Source: Paraescarpia echinospica (lineage: Eukaryota; Annelida; Polychaeta; Sabellida; Siboglinidae). From it: a stretch of DNA of 64,000 bases. Made by a program: the position numbers and the translations under genes. Below are positions 45,365 to 56,094 of this stretch, in pieces. The stretch is taken from NCBI GenBank assembly GCA_020002185.1, contig CM034534.1:36455672-36519671 (forward strand). The letters run 5' to 3'. The notes under the pieces are model-generated. The model saw nothing but the letters and a program-made list of their open reading frames with translations, had not been told where the DNA came from and ran no database searches. Position 1 is the stretch's first letter, and every line of letters begins with the position of its first letter.

Positions 45365-45523
45365 CTCCTGTACATTCTGCAGTGCAGGCGCGTTCTGTAC
45401 TGCTCGCTCTTTGTCTTCCGTAGGATGAATACCTTCAGCATCAATCGCATGACCTAGATAGGTGCACGATTTCTGACGAAACGCACACTTTTCCTTCTTC
45501 AGGCGTAACCCTGCGTCTTGTAG

Positions 45524-45985
45524 TCACGTTAGCACAGTAGCCAGATTACGATCGTGCTCTTCTGGCGTTCTTCCTGTGACCAGGATGTCGTCGAGGTAGA
45601 CTACGGTCATGGGTATGTTCTGTAGTAACTGCTCCATGATTCTCTGGAAGATACCTGGAGAAGAACTCACACCGAAAGGCAGACGTTCGAATGCGAATAG
45701 CCCTTTCGACGTGTTGATTGTAGTCAGCGGACATGATTCTTCATCCAGTACGACCTGTTGATACGCATGGCTCATGTCCAGCGTGGTGTACAGTGTACCA
45801 CCTACTAATTTTGTAAACAGATCAGATACGTTCGGGATCGGGTACTTGTCTACCTTTATGGTTCTGTTGATGGTTACCTTATAGTCGCCACAGATTCTGA
45901 CTGCGCCGATAGACTTCAAGACCGGTACAATGGGCGCGGCCCACTCAGAATACTCCACAGGACGGATGATTCCGGCCTTCTGCAT
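45524..45985 (-). pseudogene. Gypsy reverse transcriptase fingers and palm
   Basis: MQKAGIIRPVEYSEWAAPIV, VRICGDYKVTINRTI, LYTTLDMSHAYQQV (catalytic Asp), FERLPFGVSSSPGIFQRIME and TVVYLDDILVTG (catalytic YxDD). The frame ends at TGA (45526-45524) and continues in the same frame beyond it into the connection region (KKEKCAFRQKSCTYLGHAID). Confidence 0.93.
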
Positions 45986-46033
45986 ACGATCTAGCTCGTC
46001 CTCTACTTTGGCTCGTAAAGCAAGAGGTACAGG

Positions 46034-46609
46034 TCAAGGTTTACAATACCTCAGTTTAACCGTGTCATCAACGTAGAACTTCGCAGTCAGCCCCTTTAGA
46101 GTGCCTAGTCCCTCACTGAACATTGATTCGTAAAGCTTTAGGAAGTCCTCTCTGTCTACCTGGTCCACGGTAGCCCAGTTAACTTTCAACACTGTTAGCC
46201 AGTCCCTTCCCAGCAGGTTAGGTCCCGACCCAGGCACTACGATTGCATGCATCCTGTGCTGTTGATTGTTGTGACAAACGTTCACCTGTGCTCGCCCTAA
46301 AGGCTCAATTGTGGTACCTGCGTACGTTCGCAACCTCGGAACGTTACGCGTGTCGAGAGTGAGCACAGATGTCTTGCAGATTTTAGCCCACTCATTCCCC
46401 GATATAAGCGAAACTGCTGCTCCGGTATCTATCTCCATAGCCACTTCACTTCCCTCTATCTGGACATTGCAAATGTACGGTGGTATGGTGTGGGTGGCAC
46501 TTGTGTGATACAGGCCAAGTGTGTATGTGTCTTCACATAACTTGTCATTGTGTTGCGAGTGTGTGTCATTTTCTACTAAGTGTGTCTGCTGAGTGTTTGC
46601 ATTGCACAC
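46034..46609 (-). pseudogene. Gypsy aspartic protease region
   Basis: The frame contains VAMEIDTGAAVSLIS (active-site DTG) and GPNLLGRDWL, the two hallmarks of retroelement proteases. It ends at TGA 46036-46034, after which the same frame runs on to the RT. The start codon used is uncertain because a gag or fusion upstream is missing. Confidence 0.9.
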
Positions 46610-46717
46610 ATTAGCAAAGTGATTTAGCTTTTGACTGTGCCACGTCAGCGACAGTTTCCATTTTCACACAGAAATTAGACGTAGTCTAGTTCAAAGTAAC
46701 TCAGAGTTGTCAGTTTA

Positions 46718-46728
46718 CCTCGTCGCCA
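46718..46728 (-). other. Putative primer binding site
   Basis: Minus-strand tggcgacgagg lies 5 nt inside the 5' LTR. TGG start and GC-rich sequence fit a tRNA 3' end complement; the tRNA is not identified with certainty. Confidence 0.6.
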
Positions 46729-46733
46729 ATTAA

Positions 46734-46895
46734 TGTCGTGTACTGGCCGTGGGCTGTGTGTACAACGACATTATAGAATGAAGATTCTCGTAGAGAAAGT
46801 ATGAACACGTTTATTATGACACAGGCGGAACTCGAAATCTAAAGGAAAAGAGGAAACGGGGCATGGTAAACGGTTCCGCGATCAAGGATCTAACA
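46734..46895 (-). repeat. Gypsy 5' LTR (162 bp)
   Basis: Same TG...CA-bounded sequence as 43018-43179, two substitutions. Very short for a Gypsy LTR. Confidence 0.96.
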
Positions 46896-46900
46896 GATAC
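46896..46900. repeat. Target-site duplication gatac, right copy
   Basis: Pairs with 43013-43017; removing the element rejoins the gag frame. Confidence 0.93.
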
Positions 46901-46954
46901 GTAATCTATGGGAGAGCAAAATTCTTTCGCAAAGTGCAAGCTGATATTTTTAAG

Positions 46955-47795
46955 ATTTCATTTGAGGACGGAGACGAAGCAGCCTACAGAAATGAAATCC
47001 TACAGCTTGTGACTTGGTGCAACGACAACCATTTGATACTAAACGCCAAAAAACCAAAGAGATGGTGATTAGTTTAAGGAGAAATGCTGCACCCCTTACA
47101 ACAGTGAAGATCAATGAGGAAGAAGTTGAAATTGTTCGGTCATTCCGATACTTGGGTGTGACCATGCAAGATGATCTAAGTTGGTCCGAACACGTGAACA
47201 GCTGCGCTGAGCGATGCAGCCTGACACAGTACCAACTTAGGTTGCTGCAAAGTTTCTAGATCGACAGAACTATACTGGAACTCTTCTACAGGTCGACAGT
47301 AGAAAGCATCTTGAAAGTCTGAGCCCCGATGTAGTGCCCTTGCACGAAAGCCAGTCACAGAAAGATTCTTGGAAGAATTGTGAAAAGAGCGCAGAAAATC
47401 GTAGGCAACAGCTTAACATCAGTGGACGATATCTGCGCTGAAATTGTCCTGGCTAAAGCAAAATCTTACTTACTTACTGCTCCCGTAACCCGCCTGGGTC
47501 ATAGGGGCGCTGCATTGCTGAATGTTTCACCAGTCGACGCAAAATCAGTTATGAAAAACAAAGATCACCCACTGTGCAAGTGTTTCAAGTTATTGCCATC
47601 GGCAAGGCGACTGCATGCTTGCAAGGCAAGAACGAATCGAATGAGGTGGTCCTTTGTGCCAACGGCCATGGCAGCCATTAACTCTTGAGATAATCTGACT
47701 GAGACAATATTAAATAAATGATGATTTGTGTATATGATGTTTTGTAATGAAGTGTACACCAAATTTATTGTAAAGACAATAAACTATCTTATCTT
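46955..47795 (+). pseudogene. L2/Rex-like LINE reverse transcriptase, 3' end
   Basis: Frames read AAYRNEILQLVTWCNDNHLI, KKTKEMVISLRR, VRSFRYLGVTMQDDLSWSEH, then after stops ILELFYRSTVESIL, KRAQKIVGNSL and ARTNRMRWSFVPTAMAAIN. These are in the order of the C-terminal half of L2/Rex-type LINEs. The tail is aataaactatcttatctta. 5'-truncated and interrupted by stops near 47260-47340. Confidence 0.85.
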
Positions 47796-48059
47796 ATTTG
47801 ACTTCATATCTTACTTTTTATACATATATATATATATTATTTTGAGTGCATGTATCAGTATCTATTTATGTATACGTGCGTGCTTGTGGCTATGCATGTA
47901 TAGGTACGCATGATAATATAAGTAAATAGACTCGAGTAATAATTAGTCTAATTTATCTATAAAAAAATATTTTGTTTACTCTAATTATTAGTTTTAATAT
48001 AAGTAACTTCATTTGTTCCACATTTTATGTGGAGTTTCTTTTTTATAGTTTTTAATTAT

Positions 48060-48155
48060 ATACATCGAATCGCTTGATTGAATTTTGATTGTACAGCGAG
48101 CGCTTTGAGCATATTATGGATATTGCGCTCTATAAATATTACTATTATATATGGG
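48060..48155 (+). repeat. LINE 3' end remnant
   Basis: gcgagcgctttgagcat ... gcgctctataaatattacta resembles the conserved 3' terminus of L2/CR1 LINEs (agcgctttgagc ... gcgctatataa plus tail). Confidence 0.55.
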
Positions 48156-49310
48156 GGAACGGCGTGTAAAACGGACCCCAGCCGTTTGGCGGTATTGTAT
48201 TGTAAACAGCAAAATTTGTGGTGGCATTGGTACGTAACTCACAGATGGGCACTAGTGAACATTGGTTGGAAGCACAAAACGCACATCCAAAGAGGTGAGC
48301 TCAAAAAGATTATTTTTTCACACTTCTTATAATGTTAGCAATATTTTTCAAATATCATATTTCCGTTTGTCCGCATTGAAACAACGGAAAATGTGGTATA
48401 CATAAGCCAAATGAGGGTGATCTGATATGTGTGTATTAGATTGTAAAATACATACAGGGTTTGTATTCAAATATTGATGATTAACCCGAGGCCGTGAAAT
48501 ACGCCCAAAACGGGCGGGTCCGCTATCGTCGATATACTGTTGGTACAATACACACACCTCCATTTGTAATATTTTATGATGTTATATTATTTTACTTATA
48601 TAGAGTGCTATGTCTTATCCAGCTATACAATAATATCACTAATATATTTTTATGTAGTGTCAATATGAGTTGTATCATATTACTAAGTAGCGTAATATAC
48701 AAGTATATTGTCTAGTTTATCACCAAACCATGATTATAAACCCCATGGTAGGGTATCACCTACAGGCTGTATACTAAAAGGAGATCAATCAACGAAGCGA
48801 AAGTCGAGCAACATAATAGACATGCATCACATGCTCAATCCATACAAATGTCAACTTCGATTTAAAACAAAATCTTACAAAAATCGTACAACGCGGAAGG
48901 AGCCTCAACCCAGCACGAGTGGAAGTGAAGTACACGAGGAAGGAAGTGATTGTTCGCCTTACCAATGCGATGTCTTGAAGCTTCAAAAACAAGCGAGACA
49001 ACTGGCTGCAGAAACAATAATGCACCAACTTTTTTTGGACAGTAAGGATGGGGAAGAAAGGATAAAATGTCAAAAATTATGCGGCGTGAGCACACAACGA
49101 CTGCTCAGGGTCCAAGTTTGCACAATGTGTTTGCGAAATATGTGATGATGACTATATAATACAAGTGGATGAGCAGGGGGCCCGTTTTGGACACATCTTT
49201 TTAGCGAGTCAAACTCGGGTAGTGTACTGAAACCCCCCGTAAATACAGTAATTTTTAACATAAATACGCTAAATTTTAGCAAACACGTAGTCAGATACGT
49301 GGAGAAGATG
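48156..49310 (+). other. Unidentified region with a 145-codon open frame
   Basis: The frame at 48708-49145 encodes a hydrophilic peptide with QPSTSGSEVHEEGSD and a Lys/Gln-rich helix-like part (KLQKQARQLAAETIMHQLF). PSTSG-rich linkers are common in transposon-domesticated proteins. An upstream frame ends at donor-like aaagag|gtgagc (48294). No known domain, start or splice partner is certain. It may be part of an unclassified element. Confidence 0.3.
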
Positions 49311-49319
49311 ATCCTATAG

Positions 49320-49940
49320 AGAAGAAAATTATTAGATCGAGTAAAAAAGTTTTATATTATATATGCAAATGGATTGCATGGAAATATTACATGCATGACA
49401 TTCAAATGTGGCACACAGTATGTATGTTATGTTGCATCGATACACTGGAAGTACAAATGTGCTGCTACAAAGACTTAGCAAGTTATGCTAGATTATGTCT
49501 TTGTGTGTAAAACTAAGAGGACAGATTATTTGAGAGCAAAAGGTAGACTAAAGAAAATAAATGACGAAGCTAATGCAGAGTTAAGAGAATTGACTAGAGG
49601 GTGAATGCTTTATAAAACAAATATCAAAATGCTACCATAAACAGTTACATGAAAACTTGCGCAACCTAAAACATAGCAAGCCTGCAGAATACTGGGATAT
49701 ACTTAATAAAGCAAGTAACAGCAGTGAACAACTTGGAAATATGTCACTGGATAAGTTTATGAACCACTTTGAAAAACTCGGTGAAAAACCTGAAAGTGAA
49801 ACTGCAGCTAGTGAGATACCTTTTGATCCAAGAAAGATTTCCCAGTCAAACGAACACATAAACAGACCATTCACGCAAGATGAGGTACTAATGCAAATAA
49901 AAAAAACTCAAACATAAAAAGGCATGTGGTATTGATAATG
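49320..49940 (+). pseudogene. LINE linker region fragment
   Basis: Reads LRAKGRLKKINDEANAELRE, then HKQLHENLRNLKHSKPAEYW, MNHFEKLGEKPE and, after a frameshift, KKACGIDN. The last resembles the K-K-A-x-G-x-D motif that begins the RT of many LINEs. It is cut at 49940 by dispersed repeat A; the RT seems to resume at 51160. Confidence 0.7.
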
Positions 49941-50370
49941 GATTCCCATTACACATTATAGTTACATCCCACATGGAGGCATTCAGTTTGACACTGGAAC
50001 AATGGCAGGCAGTGAGCCGACTGATAGTCCAATACACAGATTTACAGCTGGTCCCCCAACTCAGCAACCCCAGTGATCAGGGCAAAGTCCACTATCCAGT
50101 TATAAATAGAAATCAGTTTTGGCTGCAGGAGGCAGCAGTAGAGAAATAGCAGGGACATTTTGCCTTTTGGGGGCCCTAAAGGTGCCCTTAGAATGATTCA
50201 ATCAAATACACAGTTCTTGTGTACAGTGACAATACCTCATGAAATGTATATGCGAAATTAGAGAAAAAGTTGCTGAACGGTTTCTGAGATATGGCAGCTA
50301 ACGGCGCACGGCGGACGGCGGACACACAGTGATGGCATTAGTACGTTTGACCTTCGGCCCAAAGGACTAA
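49941..50370 (+). repeat. Dispersed repeat A, plus-strand copy inside a LINE
   Basis: Starts gattcccattacacattata, contains one cttagaatgattcaatcaaa monomer and ends tgaccttcggcccaaaggac. Homologous throughout to the minus copy at 38440-38942. Confidence 0.88.
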
Positions 50371-51159
50371 AAACAGGGCCAGGCTGTGTCAGCCTTCTTC
50401 TCATGTTGTAGAATGCTCGGTGTCTACTGTTATTTCCCTTTATCGCATCTGCCTATTCCGTTTGTAGACTCGGTATTCTAATTTGGGCACGTATTGCAAC
50501 GTTCTTCCTCTGCGTTGATTTCCTAGACAATTTAGACATCGACCTACTCAGTTCAGCCAATGCGTCACTGTCTTAATAGAAATCAGATATTCACAGAGGA
50601 AGATTCTAATTACTCAATCATCGCAGAAGACTTTCCATTGTTCGTTTCAAGAACTTTAATACACACAGTTAGCATGATACAGATCAGTACAATCAATACT
50701 GGTCCTCCGTGGGAACCAGACGTGGTGTTACATCGTTATGGTGTGCAAGTCCTCCCTGCACATTCTCTGCAATTCTCTTCCAATCGCGCACTACTCTCCT
50801 TAAATACTCGCTACTTCCCTCTCTTCCTAGTGACTCGCGATTCCCATTGGTCAGTGCCTCTTCTGCATTTCTTAATATGGCGCGCTACAATCGGGCTCGC
50901 TACCTGGCTACCTGGTCTCTGATCCCGCATTACCTTATCTGCTAACTGACTCATCTCCCGACTATTACCCAGCCCAGCTATCTCTGGAGATGACCTGAGC
51001 TAAACCTATGGGAATATCCTGTATCTCAAATCTAATTATAAGAATACAAGCTACTAGACTAAAGCAGTTCTAAGCATATGCTTATTAACATAACTTCCTA
51101 TATAATAATTACTATATTTCATGGACAAGTAATTACTAGGAATTTATGCAAAGCTTAAT
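50371..51159 (+). other. Unassigned insertion between LINE pieces
   Basis: About 0.8 kb, GC-richer than its surroundings. It runs from tgtgtcagccttc to ttccttaca, giving TG...CA ends like a solo LTR, but no target duplication is visible and no second copy is in the window. Open frames (50560-50945) have no known domain. Confidence 0.3.
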
Positions 51160-51362
51160 TCCTTACAATGTGATGTAGAGGTACAGCAAGGTGAAAACTT
51201 GTCTCCTTTGTTATTTGCTATTTACCTTAATTTTGAACACTGTTAGTCATAATTATATAGGACTTGACATGGCAGCTGGTGACATTTACAACAACTTTAG
51301 TGATGATGATGTAGACATTTTCTTGAAAATGTATGTTCTACTATATGCTGATGACACTAGAA
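51160..51362 (+). pseudogene. LINE reverse transcriptase fragment (ADDT motif)
   Basis: Reads VQQGENLSPLLFAIYL and, after frameshifts, HIGLD-type text, DDVDIFLKMYVLLYADDT. QG-NLSP ... YADDT are RT motifs B and C. It ends abruptly at a repeat-A monomer (gatgacactag|aatgatt). Confidence 0.7.
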
Positions 51363-51867
51363 TGATTTAATCAAATACAGATTTCTTGTGTATAGCGGAA
51401 CTATGTCAACTCTTCTAATGGTTGACATTTGGTTGTTTCAGATGTCAACTATATTGTGAATCTGTAATTATTTGTCTATATTGATACAATTGATTTACAC
51501 AATACCATGTCTACACAAGGCATGGTAAGCGTAAACAGAACAGTAGAATGCATTTGATATCAATAAAGTGTAGGATATTTCACTCTATAGTTGTCCAGAA
51601 TATAAATTTTCAAAATTTGTCACTTACAGGTGACAATACATCTTTAACCAATAGACACCACAGTCACACCATTTTATAATAATTAAATGAACATCAATAT
51701 AAACACAACTTGCAATTATATAAAATCAATAGTTTTTAAGATACAGTTTAAAAGCTGCAGGCAACTTAGTTTAACAGGGGTCAAATGTGTCTGCTCTGCC
51801 TGTGACCAATTAAAGATTAGTCAAGGTCTCACTGGAACAATGCAGAGTGGAGTGAGGCAGGGGTACA

Positions 51868-52322
51868 GTTTCTGGCACAATACACAACATCTACTGTTGG
51901 GGGTGGTCTCAAGGGCCCTTCTCAAAACCACATCACTAGATAATGTAAAACTTTTGCACTTTGGGGGCCCCTGAGGTGCCCTTAGAATGATTCAATCAAA
52001 TACAGATTTCCTGTGTATAGTGGCAGCACCCTAAGATACATCTACGCAAAATTAGAAAAAAAGATGCTGAACAGTTTTTGAAAAATAGGCAAAATGTGAC
52101 AAATTACCAGCTTTTTGGGCCCTTGGAGGCCCTACGGGGTCCTTAGAATGATTAAATCAAATACAGATTTCTCGTGCATAGTGACAGTACCCCAAGATAC
52201 GTCTATGCAAAATTAGAAAAAAAGTTGCTGAACAGTTTCTGAGATACAGCAGCTAACGGCGGACGGCAGACGCAGAGTGATGGCAATAGTCCCTTGGACC
52301 TTCGGCCCAAAGGACAAAAAAC
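51868..52322 (+). repeat. Dispersed repeat A, dimeric copy
   Basis: 5' part tttctggcacaatacacaac, then two monomers whose ttagaatgatt cores (51984, 52143) are 159 bp apart, then ggaccttcggcccaaaggac. The same architecture occurs at 59222-59652. Confidence 0.88.
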
Positions 52323-52344
52323 GAATACGAAGGGGAGTTATCAC

Positions 52345-52615
52345 ATGATGCAGTAAGTATGGAGTGAAGGTCAAACAAGGTCTCCATCAAATTATGAATA
52401 TTCAAAACTGCAAACGTTGTACAATTACAATGTTTGCATATCTACTTTGTCTACCTACACTAGGCAATGTTATAGACCTATACATGCATACTGTATTCCC
52501 GTCGAAATGCGGTATGGCGTGCAGTTGTAAAGTGGTGATCTAATTGCGGGTCGAATGTTGAACAAGGTCACCATTAAAACATGCATTTTGTAATTTGTGC
52601 CATTCCGCAGATAGT
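52345..52615. repeat. Diverged repeat shared with 18420-18540
   Basis: gtcaaacaaggtctccatca and gcaaacg-t-taaaattaca-type text recur from intron 6 (18449-18520), and a second degenerate unit follows at 52555-52615. Origin unknown. Confidence 0.45.
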
Positions 52616-52956
52616 AGGCCATCCAACATGTGATGTTATATTTTTAATGGTATTTTTGTTAATACCAGAAATTCATGCTAGACTCATCACTCATGGGATG
52701 AGAAAGTAGTACTGTGGGTGGATGCCACCCACGATTTTTAATGTAATTTTGAGGGTCACAAACTCAAACTTGTGTCAAAATATTGATGTACATCTTTCCC
52801 GTCTGTTTAGGTTTGCACTGTGGTGTAGGATGTGTGTAGAGGGCAAGAGAGTTCTTCTTTATTGGAACATGGACGGGGTGTGTGATGTCAACGATCACGA
52901 TTTATCATTGTGTTGTACTGATCTTTCCCCAGATTGTACAGATGGTGTATTGTAAA

Positions 52957-53400
52957 CCAACAACACAACCAAGGAGAGACAGTTTGAAAGCAAAGATTAG
53001 TTTGATTTACCTTGTCGTTTATGTCACATGTGTCACAATTACTGCCAAACCAGTCAAACAGGGGTTTTGGTCTTCTAAAGTGGAATCTATGGAACCCAAA
53101 GGTAGGTTGAGTTAGGTGTGAGGTGTAAGATAGAACCAGACAGTTAATAATTTTTTCTATAGAAAAATAAATTGGGTGGAACTTTTCCAACTTGATTTTG
53201 TAAAAATGGACAAAATTTTGCAATGTTGGCACTATCATTCAACAGAAGCATAATATTTCTATTTTATCTGGTTAATATCATCACAATACACCTCTACAAA
53301 AAAATAATTATAATTTTTGTTAGACAGATTTACAAGTGTGAGAGGAGACTCGACAGAAATGATAGCATGTTTTTGTAAGACACATTTCGCACTTTACAGA
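52957..53400. repeat. Dispersed repeat B, copy 1
   Basis: Aligned with 61945-62380 over its length: accttgtcgtttatgt, ccagtcaaaca, gttaggtgtgaggtgtaaga, gggtggaacttttccaac, and catcacaatacacctcta in the same order and strand. No conserved frame. Confidence 0.88.
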
Positions 53401-53514
53401 AACTATTAGTATGGTGTCTTAGGGAAAGTATCGTTATTTGTCAGACAAACGCATGAGAATTGGACCATATAATAATTAGGTAACATTTCACGAATCCTGC
53501 TCCACATTAGATTA

Positions 53515-53980
53515 TGTATCCTTGACCTTGAATTTCAAGGTAAAATATTACTGAACATAAAATATTTCTTTTTTCAATGCCACAACAGTTTTTGTAAGTA
53601 TGTCTGTGTGTAATTATATATGTATGCATGTATATGTCCATGACTTTGAATTCCAAGGTCAAATAAATTGTTTTCAAAAACACTGCTGTTTTTGTATATA
53701 TATATGAGTGTGTGTGTGTACTACTTAAGCATGTATGTGTGTATATATGTATGCATGTATGTATGTCTGTATGTATGCATGTATAAAATTATTATTTATT
53801 TTGAATGTCAAGGGCAAATATTATTGAACGCGAAATGTATATATATACGATAATTATATTTTTTTCAATACCATCACTGTCTTTGTATGTGTATATTTAT
53901 GCATGCCTGCATGTGTATAAGTACGTATGTATGTATGTATAAAAGTGTATATATATATTTGCGCGTGTGTATTCGTGCAT
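53515..53980 (+). repeat. Left outer array: gaccttgaatttcaaggtc tandem repeats
   Basis: Three diverged units of about 120-150 bp, each with a palindrome like gaccttgaatttcaaggt, then aatattactgaac-taaaatat, caatgccac-ac-gtttttgta and TATG microsatellite. The same units occur in reverse orientation at 56630-57005. Confidence 0.85.
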
Positions 53981-54059
53981 ACGAACATGTCTATATTAGT
54001 AGACTTGTAAGTACGTAAGTATTGTTTTTACCTTTTTTATTTCATCGGCCATAGTAACT

Positions 54060-55380
54060 ATAATCATGTGTCACCTCATGATACCGGAACATGTACAAAG
54101 GTCCAGTATTATGGAGTACATGCATCGCGCTGCATAAGGCCTTCTACTTTTGCATCGGCACTGCAAAAGCTCCCGGCACACCTTGGTAGCTTCAAGAAGC
54201 GTTGTCCAAATAGGAGAATGTCTTCCATACTCGAAGTTCTACTCAAAATCCTTGGGAGACGTCATATCCGGCTGAGCCACATAACTCAAAGACCATATGC
54301 TTGCTTGGTAGATGTTGCGCCTGACGTGTTGTATAAATGCATCCACTGTTGGTGGCAGACGATCGAGGCATAGTTAGTTTTTCTTCGTGAAAGGTTCTCG
54401 TCTTGCATCGTTAACATACGTTGCTGCACTTGACTTGTCATGCATTGTGATCAGAGGTGTAACAAGTACATTTATTTTGTACTTGAGTAAAAGTACAAGT
54501 AACTCTGGAAAAAGCTACTCAAGTAAAAGTACTTTTTGAAAAATGCACTTGAAGTACAAGTAAACAAATGTACTTGAAGTAAATGCAAAAGTACTTTTCT
54601 AAAAGAACTATTGACATGGTCACCCACTGCAAACAATCAAGTAAATTCAGTAGTGTGCAAAACAAACACTTTATTGAACAGAACAGGATCCTCAGCAGGA
54701 TATACAGGCTCCTCAAACAAACGCCTTGTTGAGCTTAAGCAACTATTTATAGATATATGCTGGCGGAAACCAGTTCCGGGCTTCAGGCATTATCGTTCGT
54801 TACTAATATTTTTGGAGCTCCAAATTTTTAACGCATAAATTATGGATACTTCGTTACATTTATGAAAAGTACACATATCTGTACTTCATTACAAGTAAAT
54901 GTACTTCGTTATTCACGAAAAGTAAACTTTTCTACTCAAGTACAGTAATGAAGTACTTGTACTTCGTTACGTCCCAGCTCTGATTGTGATGACGAGCTTC
55001 TTCATCAACGTTTGTTCTGGTCTAGCCACCTTTAACTCGGCAAACGGAGACCACAGTCCGTCATGGCATGCAGTCTCAGAATTCCCTTGCCTTCTGCTCT
55101 CCAAGGTTGTCACAAACGATGCTGATGTGTATGTTTCCGATGCTTCGCCCTTTCCCAAATGAAACCAACAGTTGGAAGTTCCCGACGGTAGCTTTCAAAC
55201 AGAAGAACATCCCAACGAAGATGACGACAACATCCGTGTCTACAATGCGCACATTCATTGTCTTATCCCCTGTTGAAGTGCATACAGAGTGGTACTTTAC
55301 AGGCTCCTCGTGGGAATATAACTCAATCAAGACTGTTCCATGAGCAGCTACATTGTCATCATTTATCTCGCACACCACCT
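54060..55380 (-). pseudogene. Unnamed transposon-associated gene, minus-strand copy (split by a hAT-like MITE)
   Basis: Minus-strand frames from 55380 read MNVRIVDTDVVVIFVGMFF and FQLLVSFGKGRSIGNIHISI, then a short CHAMT. Beyond the MITE come YVNDARREPFTKK, LPPTVDAFIQHVRRNIYQAS, TSPKDFE and EATKVCRELLQCRCKSRRPY. RTVDTDVVV ... FHAMTGCD ... cysteine-rich C-terminus is, to my memory, a family of unnamed repeat-associated proteins in cnidarian, hemichordate and fish genomes. Its chemistry is not known to me. Stops and a deletion after CHAMT make it a pseudogene. The Cys-rich tail may bind metal (inference). Confidence 0.7.
54452..54982. mobile_element. hAT-like MITE with perfect 8-bp target duplication
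   Basis: Ends cagaggtg and (complement) cagagctg form short terminal inverted repeats. attgtgat flanks both sides exactly (54444-54451, 54983-54990), the 8-bp duplication typical of hAT elements. Subterminal sequence is many copies of aagtacttgaagtaca-type motifs in both directions. No transposase. It interrupts the minus-strand pseudogene. Confidence 0.92.
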
Positions 55381-55384
55381 TGTT

Positions 55385-56012
55385 TTCTGATCACTGCTCC
55401 GTCTGGATTTCTTCTCCAAGAAACTTGAATGGTTCTTCCTTGTTTTTTGTAATCCCACAGGAACTCTGGCCACAAAGAGGCAGACACGCATATGATGATG
55501 TTCCATGCCATGACACGCTCTGATGTGGTTTCACTTTCAGCGTTCCATGGCATGGAAAAAAAGTCGGCTTGGAAGGCTTGGTCTGAAGTTCCCAAGGTGA
55601 CACAGGCATGTGCAACCATTGCGAGGTTACCGGTTGCAGAGTTACAAGTCTAGAGCAGCAATAATAAGGCAAGACGAGAACTTTCACAAAGAAAAACTGC
55701 ACCTTCGATATCTGCCACCAACCGAGGATGCATTGCTGAAACACGTCATGCACACCACCCACCAGGCAAGCATGTTATCCTTGGGTTGTATGGCTCGGCC
55801 AGATGTGTCGTCCCCAAAGAATTTTGGGTGGAAATTCGAGGATGGGAGGTGGTATTCTCCTTTGTTAATGCTTCCTGGAGCTACCAGGGCATGCCGGGAG
55901 CTTCTGTGGTGTCGATGCAAATGTAGAAGGCCTTGTGCAGCGAGTTGCACGTGCTCTAAAGGTGGCCATGCAAGGACCTTTACATGTGTTTCTATGATAA
56001 GACGAGATGTAT
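55385..56012 (+). pseudogene. Unnamed transposon-associated gene, plus-strand C-terminal copy
   Basis: Plus-strand frames give IPQELWPQRGRHAY, FHAMTRSDVVSLSAFHGMEK, SAWKAWSEVPKVTQA, LPPTEDALLKHVMHTTHQAS, SSPKNFGWKFEDGRWYSPLL, ATRACRELLWCRCKCRRPCA and SCTCSKGGHA. This is the same family and C-terminal end as the minus copy, but on the opposite strand, head to head. It lacks the VDTDVVV part, which is at the inversion joint (about 55380). The 3' flanks of both copies also match (gattatagtta-tatgg, ggtaaaaacaatacttac, ctactaatatagacac-type). Broken by frameshifts upstream. Confidence 0.75.
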
Positions 56013-56094
56013 GATTATAGTTAGTATGGATGATGAAATAATGAGGTAAAAACAATACTTACATACCTACCAGTTTACTAATATAGACACGCAC

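Larger units (their letters stand above)
43018..46895 (-). mobile_element. Gypsy LTR retrotransposon (gag-less, young, pol broken by four TGA codons)
   Basis: Complete structure on the minus strand: 5' LTR 46895-46734, primer site near 46728, pol 46609-43541, polypurine tract near 43190, 3' LTR 43179-43018. Target duplication gatac flanks it (43013-43017, 46896-46900). The LTRs differ at only two sites, so insertion is recent. Pol order is protease, reverse transcriptase, RNase H, zinc-binding and core integrase, which is Gypsy order. Only 124 bp lies between 5' LTR and pol start, so gag is absent. Four in-frame TGA codons (46034, 45524, 44591, 44339) interrupt one otherwise continuous frame. 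No envelope gene is visible. Confidence 0.97.
42740..46955 (+). pseudogene. Gypsy gag fragment, split by a second Gypsy element
   Basis: Left part (to 43017) reads FNKPIEFDFLHTNWSEWISR and WSRFRTISNL. After a frameshift it continues DKEEDGVQIVRTLW, IFSSLGLPVDE and NKAFDEYISPRRY. Right part (from 46901) continues in the same frame with VIYGRAKFFRKVQ. This W-x-x-W-I-x-R-x-x-R-F-R ... VNxL ... F-D-E-Y-x-x-P-R ... V-I-Y-x-R-A-x-F pattern is typical of Gypsy capsid proteins of the Mag/K02A2.6 type. The minus-strand Gypsy element is inserted exactly at cgatac|gta. The frame then passes into a LINE fragment near 46955. Confidence 0.75.

Noticed and set aside
55391..55762. 123-codon minus frame over the plus-strand pseudogene
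   Set aside because: The plus strand carries the conserved family motifs; this is its shadow.
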